Below, one piece after another: positions 34,779 to 43,582 of a DNA stretch of 64,000 nt (the stretch's first letter is position 1; each line of letters opens with the position of its first letter). Made by a program: the position numbers and the translations under genes. Origin of the DNA: Acidobacteriota bacterium. GTDB lineage: Bacteria > Acidobacteriota > Thermoanaerobaculia > Multivoradales > Multivoraceae. The stretch spans positions 186,001 to 250,000 of the forward strand of contig JAPPFP010000026.1 in NCBI GenBank assembly GCA_028877275.1, in the 5' to 3' direction. Below the pieces are notes generated by a model. The model was not told the DNA's origin and searched no databases. It saw nothing but the letters and a program-made list of their open reading frames with translations.

Positions 34779-36196
34779 TGCTGCTGTTCCTGCGCACCGC
34801 GGGGCTCGAGCGTGTCCATTTCGTGGGCGTCGGCGGCGCGGGCATGAGCGGAATCGCCGAGATTCTCCTGAACTACGAACTCAAGGTCAGCGGTTCCGAC
34901 CTCGAGGCGAGCGAAACGACCGAGCGGCTCGCGGCCCTCGGCGCTCGAGTCGCCATCGGCCACGACGCCGGGAACATCGATCGGGCCGACCTGGTGGTTA
35001 TCTCGTCGGCGGTGCCGTCCGACAACGAGGAAGTCGTGGCGGCACGCCGGCGCGGCGTGCCGGTCGTGCGCCGCGCCCAGATGCTCGCCGAACTGATGCG
35101 GCTCAAGTACGGCGTCGCCGTGGCCGGTACGCACGGCAAGACGACGACGACTTCGCTCATCGGCACCGTGCTGACGGACGCCGGCCTCGATCCCACGGTG
35201 ATCGTCGGCGGACGCCTTCGCGTGTCGGGCACTGGCGCCCGCTACGGGAGCAGCGACTACCTGGTCGCCGAGGCGGACGAGTTCGACCGAAGTTTCCTCG
35301 ATCTGGCGCCGGTGATCGCCGTGATCACGAACATCGACGTCGATCATCTCGACACCTACCGTGACCTGGCCGATATCCAGGACGCCTTCGCGCGTTTCGC
35401 CGGCCGCGTGCCCTTCTTCGGCCAGGTGATCGCCTGCGCCGACGACGCGAACGTCCTGGACCTGCTGCCCCGCCTCGCCGACCGGCGGATCGTCACCTAC
35501 GGCTTCGACCGGGGGGCCGACCTCCGGGCGCTCGAGGTGTCGGCGACCGGCACGGGTGTCCGGTTCGAGGTCGCCGACGCCGGCCTCGGCCCGCTCGGTG
35601 TCCTGGAACTGCCGATGCCGGGGCGTCACAACGTCCTGAACGCTCTCGCGGCGGTGGCCGTGGCGCGGGCTGTCGGACTCGACTTCGAGGCGACGGCCAG
35701 GGCGCTTTCCCGTTTCCGGGGCATCCACCGGCGGTTCGAGCGGGTGGGGCAATGGCTGGGCGCGACGGTGATCGACGACTACGCGCATCATCCGACCGAA
35801 GTCGAGGCGACGCTGAGGGCGGCTCGCGAGGTGCTCGATCCCGGCGGCAACGGCGCCCGAACGGGACGGATCCACGCCGTGTTCCAGCCTCACCTGTTCA
35901 GTCGCACCCGCGACCTGGCGGCCGACTTCGGCCGTGCCCTGTTGCTCGCCGACAACGTGCTCGTGGCCGACATCTACGCGTCCCGGGAGCGACCCATCCC
36001 GGGCGTCGACGCGGGTCTGGTGGTGGCCGCCGCGGCTCGGGCCGGTCATCGCAGCGTCAGCGGCTGCGGACCGTGGCAGGCGGCCACCGACCGGCTGCGT
36101 CGAGAGGTCGGGGAAGGCGATCTGGTCCTCACGCTGGGAGCAGGCGACATCTACCGGTTGGCCCATCAGCTCGCGGCCGGCGGAGGCGTTTCGTGA
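34778..36196 (+). CDS. murC: UDP-MurNAc-L-alanine ligase MurC
   Basis: A 472-residue Mur ligase for the first peptide residue. The N-terminus RVHFVGVGGAGMSGIAEILL and the ATP loop VAGTHGKTTTTSLI are diagnostic, and DYAHHPTEVEATLRAAREV occurs in the C-terminal domain. It is followed directly by ftsQ with a four-base overlap. In E. coli and many other bacteria murB and/or ddl lie here, but both are absent. No murB fusion is visible, since the length is that of MurC alone. Confidence 0.96.
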   Translation: MLLFLRTAGLERVHFVGVGGAGMSGIAEILLNYELKVSGSDLEASETTERLAALGARVAIGHDAGNIDRADLVVISSAVPSDNEEVVAARRRGVPVVRRAQMLAELMRLKYGVAVAGTHGKTTTTSLIGTVLTDAGLDPTVIVGGRLRVSGTGARYGSSDYLVAEADEFDRSFLDLAPVIAVITNIDVDHLDTYRDLADIQDAFARFAGRVPFFGQVIACADDANVLDLLPRLADRRIVTYGFDRGADLRALEVSATGTGVRFEVADAGLGPLGVLELPMPGRHNVLNALAAVAVARAVGLDFEATARALSRFRGIHRRFERVGQWLGATVIDDYAHHPTEVEATLRAAREVLDPGGNGARTGRIHAVFQPHLFSRTRDLAADFGRALLLADNVLVADIYASRERPIPGVDAGLVVAAAARAGHRSVSGCGPWQAATDRLRREVGEGDLVLTLGAGDIYRLAHQLAAGGGVS

Positions 36197-37146
36197 GCCG
36201 GCGGGCGACACGCAGGCGGTCCGGCGCTCGCCGTCCCGTGCGCCGCAGCCGGGCGCGGCCCGTCGTCTGGCTGGCGATCGGAGTGGGGAAGGTTCTCCTC
36301 GGTGTGGCGCCGGTGGTGGGGGTCGGCGTGTGGTTGGCGACGGCGCCGGTGTTCGACCTCGAGCTCGACATCCAGATCGAGGAGGCCGAGCGGGTGTCCG
36401 AACAGTGGGTGCGGAGCCGGCTCGCCCGGCTGGAGGGACGGAACCTGCCGTTGCTCTCCCTCGAGCCGGTCGCGCGGCGGCTCGACCACGAGTGGATCCG
36501 TGAGGCGGAACTGGTCAAGCGCCTGCCGAACGAACTCACGGTGCGGGTGGTGGAACATCAGCCGGCGGCGCTGTTCACGGCCGGGGACCGCGCATGGGTC
36601 ATCGACCGGGACGGCCGGGCGATCGTTCCGTGTGAGCGGGCGCCCGACCTGTGCGGCGGCGATCTGGTCCGCGTGTCGATCGAGAGCGCACTGGAGGGAG
36701 ATCGCCTCGGGGACGGCCCGGCGCGCAACCCTGGCGCTGGCGCTGAGTCGTCCAGAGGGGCTGGCTCGTCGAGGGACGTGCAGGGCGAGGTTCTCGCTCG
36801 AACGCTGAAGGGGGCGCTCGACGTGGCGACCGAAGTCAGGGCGTTCGAGTGGGGACAGCGGGTCCAGGCGGTGGAGGTCATCAGCTTCGGGATCGTCGAT
36901 GACGACTACCTGCTCGCGTGCAGTGGCCGTCCGGCGACCGTGCTCGTTCGCGGCAACGACCTGATGGCCAAGGCTTCGGTGTTCGACCTGCTGCACGGTG
37001 CGATCACGGAACACAACGATCCCGAAGTGGTGGACCTGCGGTTCAGGGATCGGATCGTCTTGTCGATGGAAGCGCCGGGCGCGCGGATCGCTACCGACAC
37101 GGAGGCCGCCCCGGCGGCCGAGGACGGAGTTCAGGCCCCTTCATAG
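36193..37146 (+). CDS. ftsQ: Cell-division protein FtsQ
   Basis: A 317-residue bitopic protein. A very basic cytoplasmic start (RRATRRRSGARRPVRR) precedes one membrane helix (VVWLAIGVGKVLLGVAPVVG). The periplasmic POTRA-like domain follows, with NLPLLSLEPVARRLDHEWIREA and RLPNELTVRVVEHQPAALF, the best-conserved FtsQ block. A Gly/Ser/Ala-rich insertion (GAGAESSRGAGSSRD) breaks the beta domain. FtsQ recruits FtsB and FtsL to the divisome. GTG 36193 overlaps murC by four bases. Confidence 0.9.
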   Translation: MSRRATRRRSGARRPVRRSRARPVVWLAIGVGKVLLGVAPVVGVGVWLATAPVFDLELDIQIEEAERVSEQWVRSRLARLEGRNLPLLSLEPVARRLDHEWIREAELVKRLPNELTVRVVEHQPAALFTAGDRAWVIDRDGRAIVPCERAPDLCGGDLVRVSIESALEGDRLGDGPARNPGAGAESSRGAGSSRDVQGEVLARTLKGALDVATEVRAFEWGQRVQAVEVISFGIVDDDYLLACSGRPATVLVRGNDLMAKASVFDLLHGAITEHNDPEVVDLRFRDRIVLSMEAPGARIATDTEAAPAAEDGVQAPS

Positions 37147-37165
37147 CCAGAGAGGACGAAGAGGA

Positions 37166-38416
37166 ATGCCGAAGACGGATACACAGGTGGTCGCCATCGA
37201 CGTGGGCTCGGCGAAGGTCGCCGTGCTGATCGCCGAGCGCACGGAGGTCGACGGAGAGTCGGCCCTCGAGATCGTCGGCGTCGGGCGGGCGCCGAACCGC
37301 GGCACGCTGAGGGGCCACATCGTGCACCTCGACGCGACGGTGAGCGCGCTCCAGCGGGCGACCGAGGAGGCGGAGACGATGGCGGGCGTGGAGATCTCCC
37401 GCGCCTTCGTCGGCATCGGCGGATCCGATCTGCGGTCGGCGAACAGCCACGGCACCGCCTACGTCGACTGCGGCGACCGGGGAATCGCCCGTGCCGACAT
37501 CGACCTCGTCCTGAACGCCGCTCGGGGGGTGCCGCTTCCCCCCGACCGGGAGATCCTGCACGCGATTCCGCAGGAGTTCTCGGTCGACGATCACGGCGGC
37601 ATCGCGGATCCCCACGGGATGCTGGGCAGCCGGCTGGAAGCCAGGGTTCACCTGGTCATGGGTCACGCGCCGCGAACCAGGACCCTCGTTCGTTGCCTGA
37701 ACCGCGCCGGCGTGGAGGCCCGGGAGATCGTCTTCGAACCATTGGCCACAGCGGAGGCGGTTCTTCTTCCCGACGAGCGCGAACTGGGCGTCCTGTTGCT
37801 GGACATCGGCTCCGGAACCTGCGGCTTCGCCGTCTTCCAGCACGCCGAAGTGCAGCACAGCGGGGTCCTTCCGTTCGGCGCCAGTCACTTCACGGCCGAT
37901 CTCGCATCGGTGCTCCGGACGTCGTTCGCCGGCGCCGAGACGCTCAAGCTGCGCGACGGCTGTTGCCTGGTCGGCCTGGTCGACGCCGACGACGGACTCG
38001 TCGTGCCGAGCGTCGCGGGCGGCAGCAGCAAGACGATCGCGCGCGGGAGCCTCGCCGAGATCCTGCAGGCCCGAGCCGAGGAGATGTTCCACCTGATTCA
38101 GGCGGAGCTCGAGAAGGCCGGCTGGGCCGATCAGCTTCGCGGCGGACTCGTCCTGAGCGGGGGCGGTTCGAAGCTGGCGGGCCTGCCCGAGCTGGCCCAG
38201 CAGGTCTTCTCCTGCGACGTTCGCTATGGAGTGCCGCTCGGTCTCGTGAGCGAGATCGAGGGTCTCACCGACCCGACCTGGGCCACGGCCGCGGGTCTTC
38301 TTCGCTATGCGGTCGCCTCCGAGGAGGCTCGCCTGCCCATTGCGCGCCGCCGCTCTCTGGGCGGCGTGCGCTCGGTCATGGGCAATCTGCGCCAGATGTT
38401 CAGCGATCTTGTCTGA
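37166..38416 (+). CDS. ftsA: Cell-division protein FtsA
   Basis: A 416-residue actin-like ATPase that tethers FtsZ to the membrane. Phosphate-binding loops VVAIDVGSAKVAVLIAE and LLLDIGSGTCGFAVF are present, as is the SHS2/1C region (RAFVGIGGSDLRSANSHGTA). The C-terminal amphipathic peptide (VRSVMGNLRQMFSDLV) is the likely membrane anchor. ATG 37166 has GAGGA immediately upstream. A 39-base gap separates it from ftsZ, one of the few real gaps in the cluster. Confidence 0.95.
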   Translation: MPKTDTQVVAIDVGSAKVAVLIAERTEVDGESALEIVGVGRAPNRGTLRGHIVHLDATVSALQRATEEAETMAGVEISRAFVGIGGSDLRSANSHGTAYVDCGDRGIARADIDLVLNAARGVPLPPDREILHAIPQEFSVDDHGGIADPHGMLGSRLEARVHLVMGHAPRTRTLVRCLNRAGVEAREIVFEPLATAEAVLLPDERELGVLLLDIGSGTCGFAVFQHAEVQHSGVLPFGASHFTADLASVLRTSFAGAETLKLRDGCCLVGLVDADDGLVVPSVAGGSSKTIARGSLAEILQARAEEMFHLIQAELEKAGWADQLRGGLVLSGGGSKLAGLPELAQQVFSCDVRYGVPLGLVSEIEGLTDPTWATAAGLLRYAVASEEARLPIARRRSLGGVRSVMGNLRQMFSDLV

Positions 38417-38455
38417 GTTGAGTTTGATGAACCACGGTTCGAAATGGAGGGAGCC

Positions 38456-39709
38456 ATGATTCTGATGGAAGAGCAGCAGCCGACGGAGGCCAATCCGACG
38501 ATCGACGGGGAGGTCTCCCCCGAGGAGAGCTTCGGACCGGCCAAGATCGTCGTGGTCGGCGTGGGAGGCGGCGGCGGAAACGCCGTCAACCGGATGATCG
38601 CCGCCAATCTGGGTGGCATCGAGTTCATTGCCGCCAACACCGATCTGCAGGCTCTGCGGCGCTGTGAAGCGCCGACGAAGCTTCAGCTCGGGCGCAAGAT
38701 CACCCGCGGCCTGGGCGCCGGCGCTGATCCGGAAGTCGGCCGCAACTCGGCGCTCGAGGACACGGACAAGATCCTCGACATGCTGAACGGGGCGGACATG
38801 GTGTTCCTGGCCGCCGGCCTTGGCGGCGGCACGGGCACCGGCGCGGCGCCCATCATCGGCTCGCTCTCGGCGGAAGTCGGCGCCCTGACGGTCGCGGTGG
38901 TCACGAAGCCGTTCGCGTTCGAGGGCCGGCGCCGGATGCTGCTGGCGGAACGCGGGCTCGAGGAACTGCACAAGGCGGTCGACACCGTGATCGCGATACC
39001 GAACGAGCGGCTGCTGAGCTTCGTGGACCGGGGGACTTCGCTCGCCGATGCCTTCGTGACCGCGGACGACGTTCTGCGGCAATCGGTTCAGGGCATCAGC
39101 GACCTGATCACGATGCCGGGCGAGGTGAACGCCGACTTCGCCGACGTGCGGGCGATCATGTGCGGTCAGGGCATCGCGGTGATGGGCACGGGCGTGGCGT
39201 CGGGCGACAGCCGGGCGCTCGAGGCGGCGCAGCGGGCGGTGTCGTCACCCCTGCTCGAGGATGCTTCGATCGAGGGCGCCAAGGGATGTCTCATCAACAT
39301 CACTGGAGGCAGCTCGCTGACCCTCCACGAGGTGGCGGAAGCGGCCAGCACGATCTCCGACGCGGTCGACCCCGACGCGACGATCATCTCGGGCCTCGTC
39401 GTCGACGGAACGATGGACGAAGAGGTGAAGGTGACGGTGATTGCCACCGGATTCTCCGAAGACCGGCAGCCGCGCGACGGCGCCGGCGCCAGGGTCGCCG
39501 AGACCGGGGCAGCCGCTCCGGTCGACCCGAAGGTGGCCGACCCCGCTTCCGCGGACGAGGACGCCGGCAAGGAGGAAGGCGCCAAGGGCGAGTTCCGGGA
39601 TCGCATGCTGGCCGAGCACCACAAGATCGATCCGGGCGGCTACGGGCCTAATTGGCGGAACGTCGACGACTACGACATTCCGACGGTGCTGCGCAAGCAG
39701 ATGGACTGA
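38456..39709 (+). CDS. ftsZ: Cell-division GTPase FtsZ
   Basis: A 417-residue tubulin-like GTPase that forms the Z ring. The tubulin signature GGGTGTGAAP lies near residue 123, the N-terminal loop is VVGVGGGGGNAVNRM, and the T7-loop region reads GEVNADFADVRAIM. The C-terminal tail ends with the conserved FtsA/ZipA-binding peptide (DDYDIPTVLRKQ). ATG 38456 was preferred over ATG 38444 because GGAGG lies six bases upstream. An acidic, Ala/Asp-rich linker separates core and tail. It is the last gene of the cluster and ends four bases from the convergent argS. Confidence 0.97.
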   Translation: MILMEEQQPTEANPTIDGEVSPEESFGPAKIVVVGVGGGGGNAVNRMIAANLGGIEFIAANTDLQALRRCEAPTKLQLGRKITRGLGAGADPEVGRNSALEDTDKILDMLNGADMVFLAAGLGGGTGTGAAPIIGSLSAEVGALTVAVVTKPFAFEGRRRMLLAERGLEELHKAVDTVIAIPNERLLSFVDRGTSLADAFVTADDVLRQSVQGISDLITMPGEVNADFADVRAIMCGQGIAVMGTGVASGDSRALEAAQRAVSSPLLEDASIEGAKGCLINITGGSSLTLHEVAEAASTISDAVDPDATIISGLVVDGTMDEEVKVTVIATGFSEDRQPRDGAGARVAETGAAAPVDPKVADPASADEDAGKEEGAKGEFRDRMLAEHHKIDPGGYGPNWRNVDDYDIPTVLRKQMD

Positions 39710-39713
39710 GTCG

Positions 39714-41663
39714 CTACATCCGCGCGGGCAGCGGTACGCCCAGGATCTGGGCGAGCGCTTGGAGCGAGCGCTCGAAGACCTGGGTTACCGCGAGCCGGGC
39801 ATCCCGGAGGTCCGCGTCCTGTTCGTGCAGGATGGGATGGCGGTGGTAGATCGCGTGGAACTTCTGCGCGAGGTCGACCGCGTGCCGGGCGATGAGGGAG
39901 AGTTCGAGCGTCGCCGCCGCCCGTTCGACGACTTCCTGGCACTGCGAAGCGAGCAGCACGAGGTCCCAGAGGTCGTCGGACCAGACGCCGTCGGGCAGGC
40001 TGGCGACCCGGCTCCGGTGGACCTCCTGCGCCAGCCCCTCCTCGCGGAGGCGGCGACGGATGTTCCTGGCGCGCACGATGGAGTACTGGAGATAGGGACC
40101 CGACTCGCCTTCGAAGGAAGTGGCGTCGTCGATGTCGAAGGCGATCACCCGGGTGGTCGTGGCCCGGGCCATGAAGAAGCGAAGCGCCGCCACGGCGATC
40201 TGGCGTGCCAGGACGCCTATGTCTTCACTGGCCGCCTCGTCGTCGCGGTCGGTGCCGTCGGGGCCGCGCCGTTCCAGGATCTCGTCCCGGCTCTTCGTCT
40301 CGAGCTGATCGAGCAGGTCGTCCGCCTTGACCCCGATGCCCTTCCGGCCCGACATCTCGAGCCTCGCATCGCCGGAGAATCCCAGGCGCTCGGCGGTCCT
40401 GGCCGACAGGGCGACCATCTCGTACGCGAAGTGGATACTGTCCCGGGCCTCGTCCCGGTGTCCGAGCGCCTCCAGGCCGGCGCGGACGATGCGCTGCAGG
40501 TAGGCCTGCCGCGCGTCGATCACGTTGATCACGCGGGAGCCCTCTCCGAACCGCTCGTCGCCAGCGTCGCCGGCTTCCGGTTCTGACGGCGCGGTCTCCC
40601 ATAGCGGACCGCCGTCGAACCGGGCGTACTCGAAGTCGCGTCCCAGCAGGCCGAACTTCCAGAGCTGGTAGGCGATGTCCTTGCCGACGTAGGTGACCGT
40701 GCCGTCGGAGCGGACGATCACCTTGTCCGGATCCTCGAGGCCCTGGAACTCCTCGCTGTCGGCCAGCGGCATGACCCAGCAGCCGGCGTTCTTGCCGCTC
40801 TCCTCGAACCGGACGGCGCCGGTTTCCTTCAACTGCTCGAAGGCGGCGACGAAGAAGTCGAGGCGGAGGATCTCGCTCTCACGGGTCAGCAGGTCGTAGT
40901 CAATGTCTATGCGGGCCATCGTGGCCAGATGGCGCGCGACGATCCGCCGGGCGAGCAGCCGGCCGGCCTCGGCGCGGCGGCCCTCTCCGGCCTCCAGGGC
41001 ATGGAGAGTGCGCCGGCGGAGTTCGAGCCGCTTCGGATCGGCTTCGTACCAGCGGCCGACCTCGCTGTAGAGGTCCCAGCAGACGTAGTCGAACGGCTCG
41101 GGCAGGGCCTCGATGTCGGCGACGGAGCAGCCGCGCAGGTCGAGGAAGCCGACGACGACGTCGGCGACCTGCACGCCGGTGTCGTCGATGTAGTTCTGGA
41201 CCTCCGTCGTCTGACCGAGCTGGCGGAGTGCGCGCGCCAGGACATCGCCCAGGACGGCGTTGCGCAGGTGGCCGATGTGCGCCGCCTTGTTCGGGTTGAT
41301 GTTCGTGTGCTCGACGATCACCTTGGACCGGGAGTCGACGGACGCCGATCGCGCCACCGGAACCGCGTCGATCATCGTGGCCGCGAACCGGCTCCTGGCG
41401 AAGTGGAAGTTCACGTAGCCGGCGCCTTCGACCGTCACCCGCTCGAACCCCTCGGGTAGCTCGAGGCACTCGACGAGGCGCGTCGCGATCGCTCGGGGCG
41501 CCTGGCGCAGCTCGCGGGCGAGGTGCAGGGCGCAGGGACTCGCGAGGTCGCCCAGGCGGCGCTGCGGCGGCACTTCGACCACCGGGTCGTGATCGAGCCC
41601 GAAAGCCTGCGAGAGGGCGCTCCGCAGCGCGCCCGCGACGATGGTTCTTTCGCGCTGCAGCAT
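39714..41663 (-). CDS. argS: Arginyl-tRNA synthetase
   Basis: A 649-residue class I synthetase that charges tRNA-Arg. The HIGH motif is in NKAAHIGHLRNAVLGD. The KMSKS counterpart is the divergent MSGRKGIGVKADDLLD, a known variation in bacterial ArgRS. The N-terminal Add-1 domain (LGDLASPCALHLAREL) and the C-terminal DALR anticodon-binding domain (QYSIVRARNIRRRL, then ARHAVDLAQKFHAIYH) are present. It lies convergent to ftsZ with only four bases between stops, and divergent from the glycan cluster. Confidence 0.96.
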   Translation of the reverse strand: MLQRERTIVAGALRSALSQAFGLDHDPVVEVPPQRRLGDLASPCALHLARELRQAPRAIATRLVECLELPEGFERVTVEGAGYVNFHFARSRFAATMIDAVPVARSASVDSRSKVIVEHTNINPNKAAHIGHLRNAVLGDVLARALRQLGQTTEVQNYIDDTGVQVADVVVGFLDLRGCSVADIEALPEPFDYVCWDLYSEVGRWYEADPKRLELRRRTLHALEAGEGRRAEAGRLLARRIVARHLATMARIDIDYDLLTRESEILRLDFFVAAFEQLKETGAVRFEESGKNAGCWVMPLADSEEFQGLEDPDKVIVRSDGTVTYVGKDIAYQLWKFGLLGRDFEYARFDGGPLWETAPSEPEAGDAGDERFGEGSRVINVIDARQAYLQRIVRAGLEALGHRDEARDSIHFAYEMVALSARTAERLGFSGDARLEMSGRKGIGVKADDLLDQLETKSRDEILERRGPDGTDRDDEAASEDIGVLARQIAVAALRFFMARATTTRVIAFDIDDATSFEGESGPYLQYSIVRARNIRRRLREEGLAQEVHRSRVASLPDGVWSDDLWDLVLLASQCQEVVERAAATLELSLIARHAVDLAQKFHAIYHRHPILHEQDADLRDARLAVTQVFERSLQALAQILGVPLPARM

Positions 41664-41733
41664 CGGGGGCGCAGCCTACAGGAGCTCCGGGCACGGCGTT
41701 GGGCCAGAATACGGACGTGCGAGGATTGCCGCC

Positions 41734-43560
41734 ATGACGACACGCGAGCGGCCGCAGCCGCCGACCGAGCCGGGCTCGGTGGTCGCCCGGCGGGTGCTCG
41801 TCCTGGCGCCTCACTACGACGACGAGGTGCTCGGCTGTGGGGGCCTCCTCCTGCAACTCGCCGCGGCCGGCGCGGAGATCGTGTGCGCCTTCCTGAGTGA
41901 TGGTTCGGGAGGCGGCGAGGGACCTCCGGAAGGGATGAGCGGCGGGGACTACTCGGCGCTGCGGAGGGCCGAGTCCGAGGCCGCCGCGGCCGCGCTCGGC
42001 ATCACCCGCGTGGAACACGTGGGCTACCGGCAGCGCCTCACGGACGGCGGTCTAGGTTCGTCCATGGTCGAGCTGGCCGGGCAGATCGAGGCGTTGCTCG
42101 ACGCCGGCCGCCCGGACCTCGTGCTGGTCCCTTCGCCGCTCGAAGTCACCACCGACCACCAGGCCACCTTTCGCGCCCTGCACGAGGCCCTGATCGCCCG
42201 TCGCCGGGGAGGGGCGGAGGGGAGCGAGTCGTCGCCGGGCCAGGGCGGCGCTGCCCAGGACGATTCGTCGCCCGGAGACCTGCTGCTCCGCGTCCTCTGC
42301 TACGAGGTGAACCATCCCTTCTACCCGGATCTCCTGGTAGACGTGACAGCCGAGATCGACGGGATCGCCGCGGCGATGGCGCACTACCGGAGCCAGCAGG
42401 AGCGCCACGACTACCTCGATTCGTGCCTTGGCCTGCGCCGTTTCCGCGCGCACAGCCTGCCGAGGGCGTGCGGGTCCGCGGAGGGCTACTGCCAGTTGCA
42501 GGCGAGCGACTTCACGACCCGGAGTCCGGCTCAGCTCATTGCGCACCTGGGAGGCGTTCCGGCGCTGGTCGAGGTGGATTCGCCGCGTCGGGTCTCGATC
42601 GTGTTGAGAACGTACAACCGGCCGCGGCGCCTGGCCGAAGCGCTGGGGAGTCTGGCCCGGAGCACCTACCGGAACGTCGAGGCCGTGCTGGTCAACGACG
42701 GGGGCCGCCCGCCCAAGGTGCCCGAGGGTTTTCCGTTTCCGCTGGTCCGCGTCGAACACGAGTCCAACCGCGGGCGCGCCGCGGCGGCCCAGGCAGGGGT
42801 CGAGGCGGCGACGGGTGACTGGATCGGCTTCCTGGACGACGACGACCTGCTCGCGCCGGAGCACCTCGAATCCCTGACCTCGATGCTCCGCGGCGACGTC
42901 GATGTCGCCTACAGCGATGCGGCCGTGGTGACCTACGAGCCGACCGCGGCCGGCTACCGGGAGGCGAGCCGAGGCCTTCCCTACAGCCGGGACTTCGACC
43001 GCGGGATCCTGCTGCTGGACAACTACATTCCGTTCCACACGGTGCTGACGACCAGGGATGCCCTCGAGAGGGCCGGTCCCTTCGACCTCGACCTCCCGGC
43101 CTTCGAGGACTGGGATCTGCTGATCCGGCTTTCGCGTTCGTCGCCGTTCGTCCACCTGGCGCGGACGACTTGCGAGTACCGGCACTTCCTGGGCGGCGCC
43201 GGCGGCGGGTCCTCCGGAGGCCACGCCCTGGGCGGAGCTGCGTCCGAACGACACGACTTCGAGGCTCTGAAGGCACGCGTGCTGGCGAAGTACGCGGACG
43301 AACTCGATGCGGAGTCGCTGGCGGGCGCGGTGACCCGAATGCGGCGCGAAGCGGTGCTCGCCGCGGCAGCGGCACGGGCGATGCTCAGGAAGGCGCAGGC
43401 GGAGCTCGAACTCGTCCAGGCATCGAATCGGGCGCGCGGTGCGGAGGTCGAGCGGCTCCACGTCCGTGAGCGCGATCTGATGGCGGAGATCGAGAAGATG
43501 AAGGCCACCCGTGCTTGGCGGCTTCACGAAACCCTGCAATCCTGGCGCGGTTCCGGGTGA
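41734..43560 (+). CDS. Fusion of PIG-L-type N-deacetylase and GT2 glycosyltransferase
   Basis: A 608-residue two-domain protein. Residues 1 to about 245 form a LmbE/PIG-L deacetylase: the zinc motif is LAPHYDDEVLGCGG (His27, Asp29, Asp30), and TTDHQATFRALHEAL holds the distal metal-site His. Residues about 285-500 are a GT-A family 2 glycosyltransferase: VSIVLRTYNRPRRLAEAL, VLVNDGGRPP and the donor metal motif GFLDDDDLLAPEHLE. The C-terminus is a coiled coil ending EIEKMKATRAWRLHETL, a tail seen in many glycan assembly proteins. It probably deacetylates an N-acetylated sugar and adds another. ATG 41734 was chosen as the start before the conserved region. Confidence 0.85.
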   Translation: MTTRERPQPPTEPGSVVARRVLVLAPHYDDEVLGCGGLLLQLAAAGAEIVCAFLSDGSGGGEGPPEGMSGGDYSALRRAESEAAAAALGITRVEHVGYRQRLTDGGLGSSMVELAGQIEALLDAGRPDLVLVPSPLEVTTDHQATFRALHEALIARRRGGAEGSESSPGQGGAAQDDSSPGDLLLRVLCYEVNHPFYPDLLVDVTAEIDGIAAAMAHYRSQQERHDYLDSCLGLRRFRAHSLPRACGSAEGYCQLQASDFTTRSPAQLIAHLGGVPALVEVDSPRRVSIVLRTYNRPRRLAEALGSLARSTYRNVEAVLVNDGGRPPKVPEGFPFPLVRVEHESNRGRAAAAQAGVEAATGDWIGFLDDDDLLAPEHLESLTSMLRGDVDVAYSDAAVVTYEPTAAGYREASRGLPYSRDFDRGILLLDNYIPFHTVLTTRDALERAGPFDLDLPAFEDWDLLIRLSRSSPFVHLARTTCEYRHFLGGAGGGSSGGHALGGAASERHDFEALKARVLAKYADELDAESLAGAVTRMRREAVLAAAAARAMLRKAQAELELVQASNRARGAEVERLHVRERDLMAEIEKMKATRAWRLHETLQSWRGSG

Positions 43561-43582
43561 GGGCGGCGGCGGGAGGACGCCG

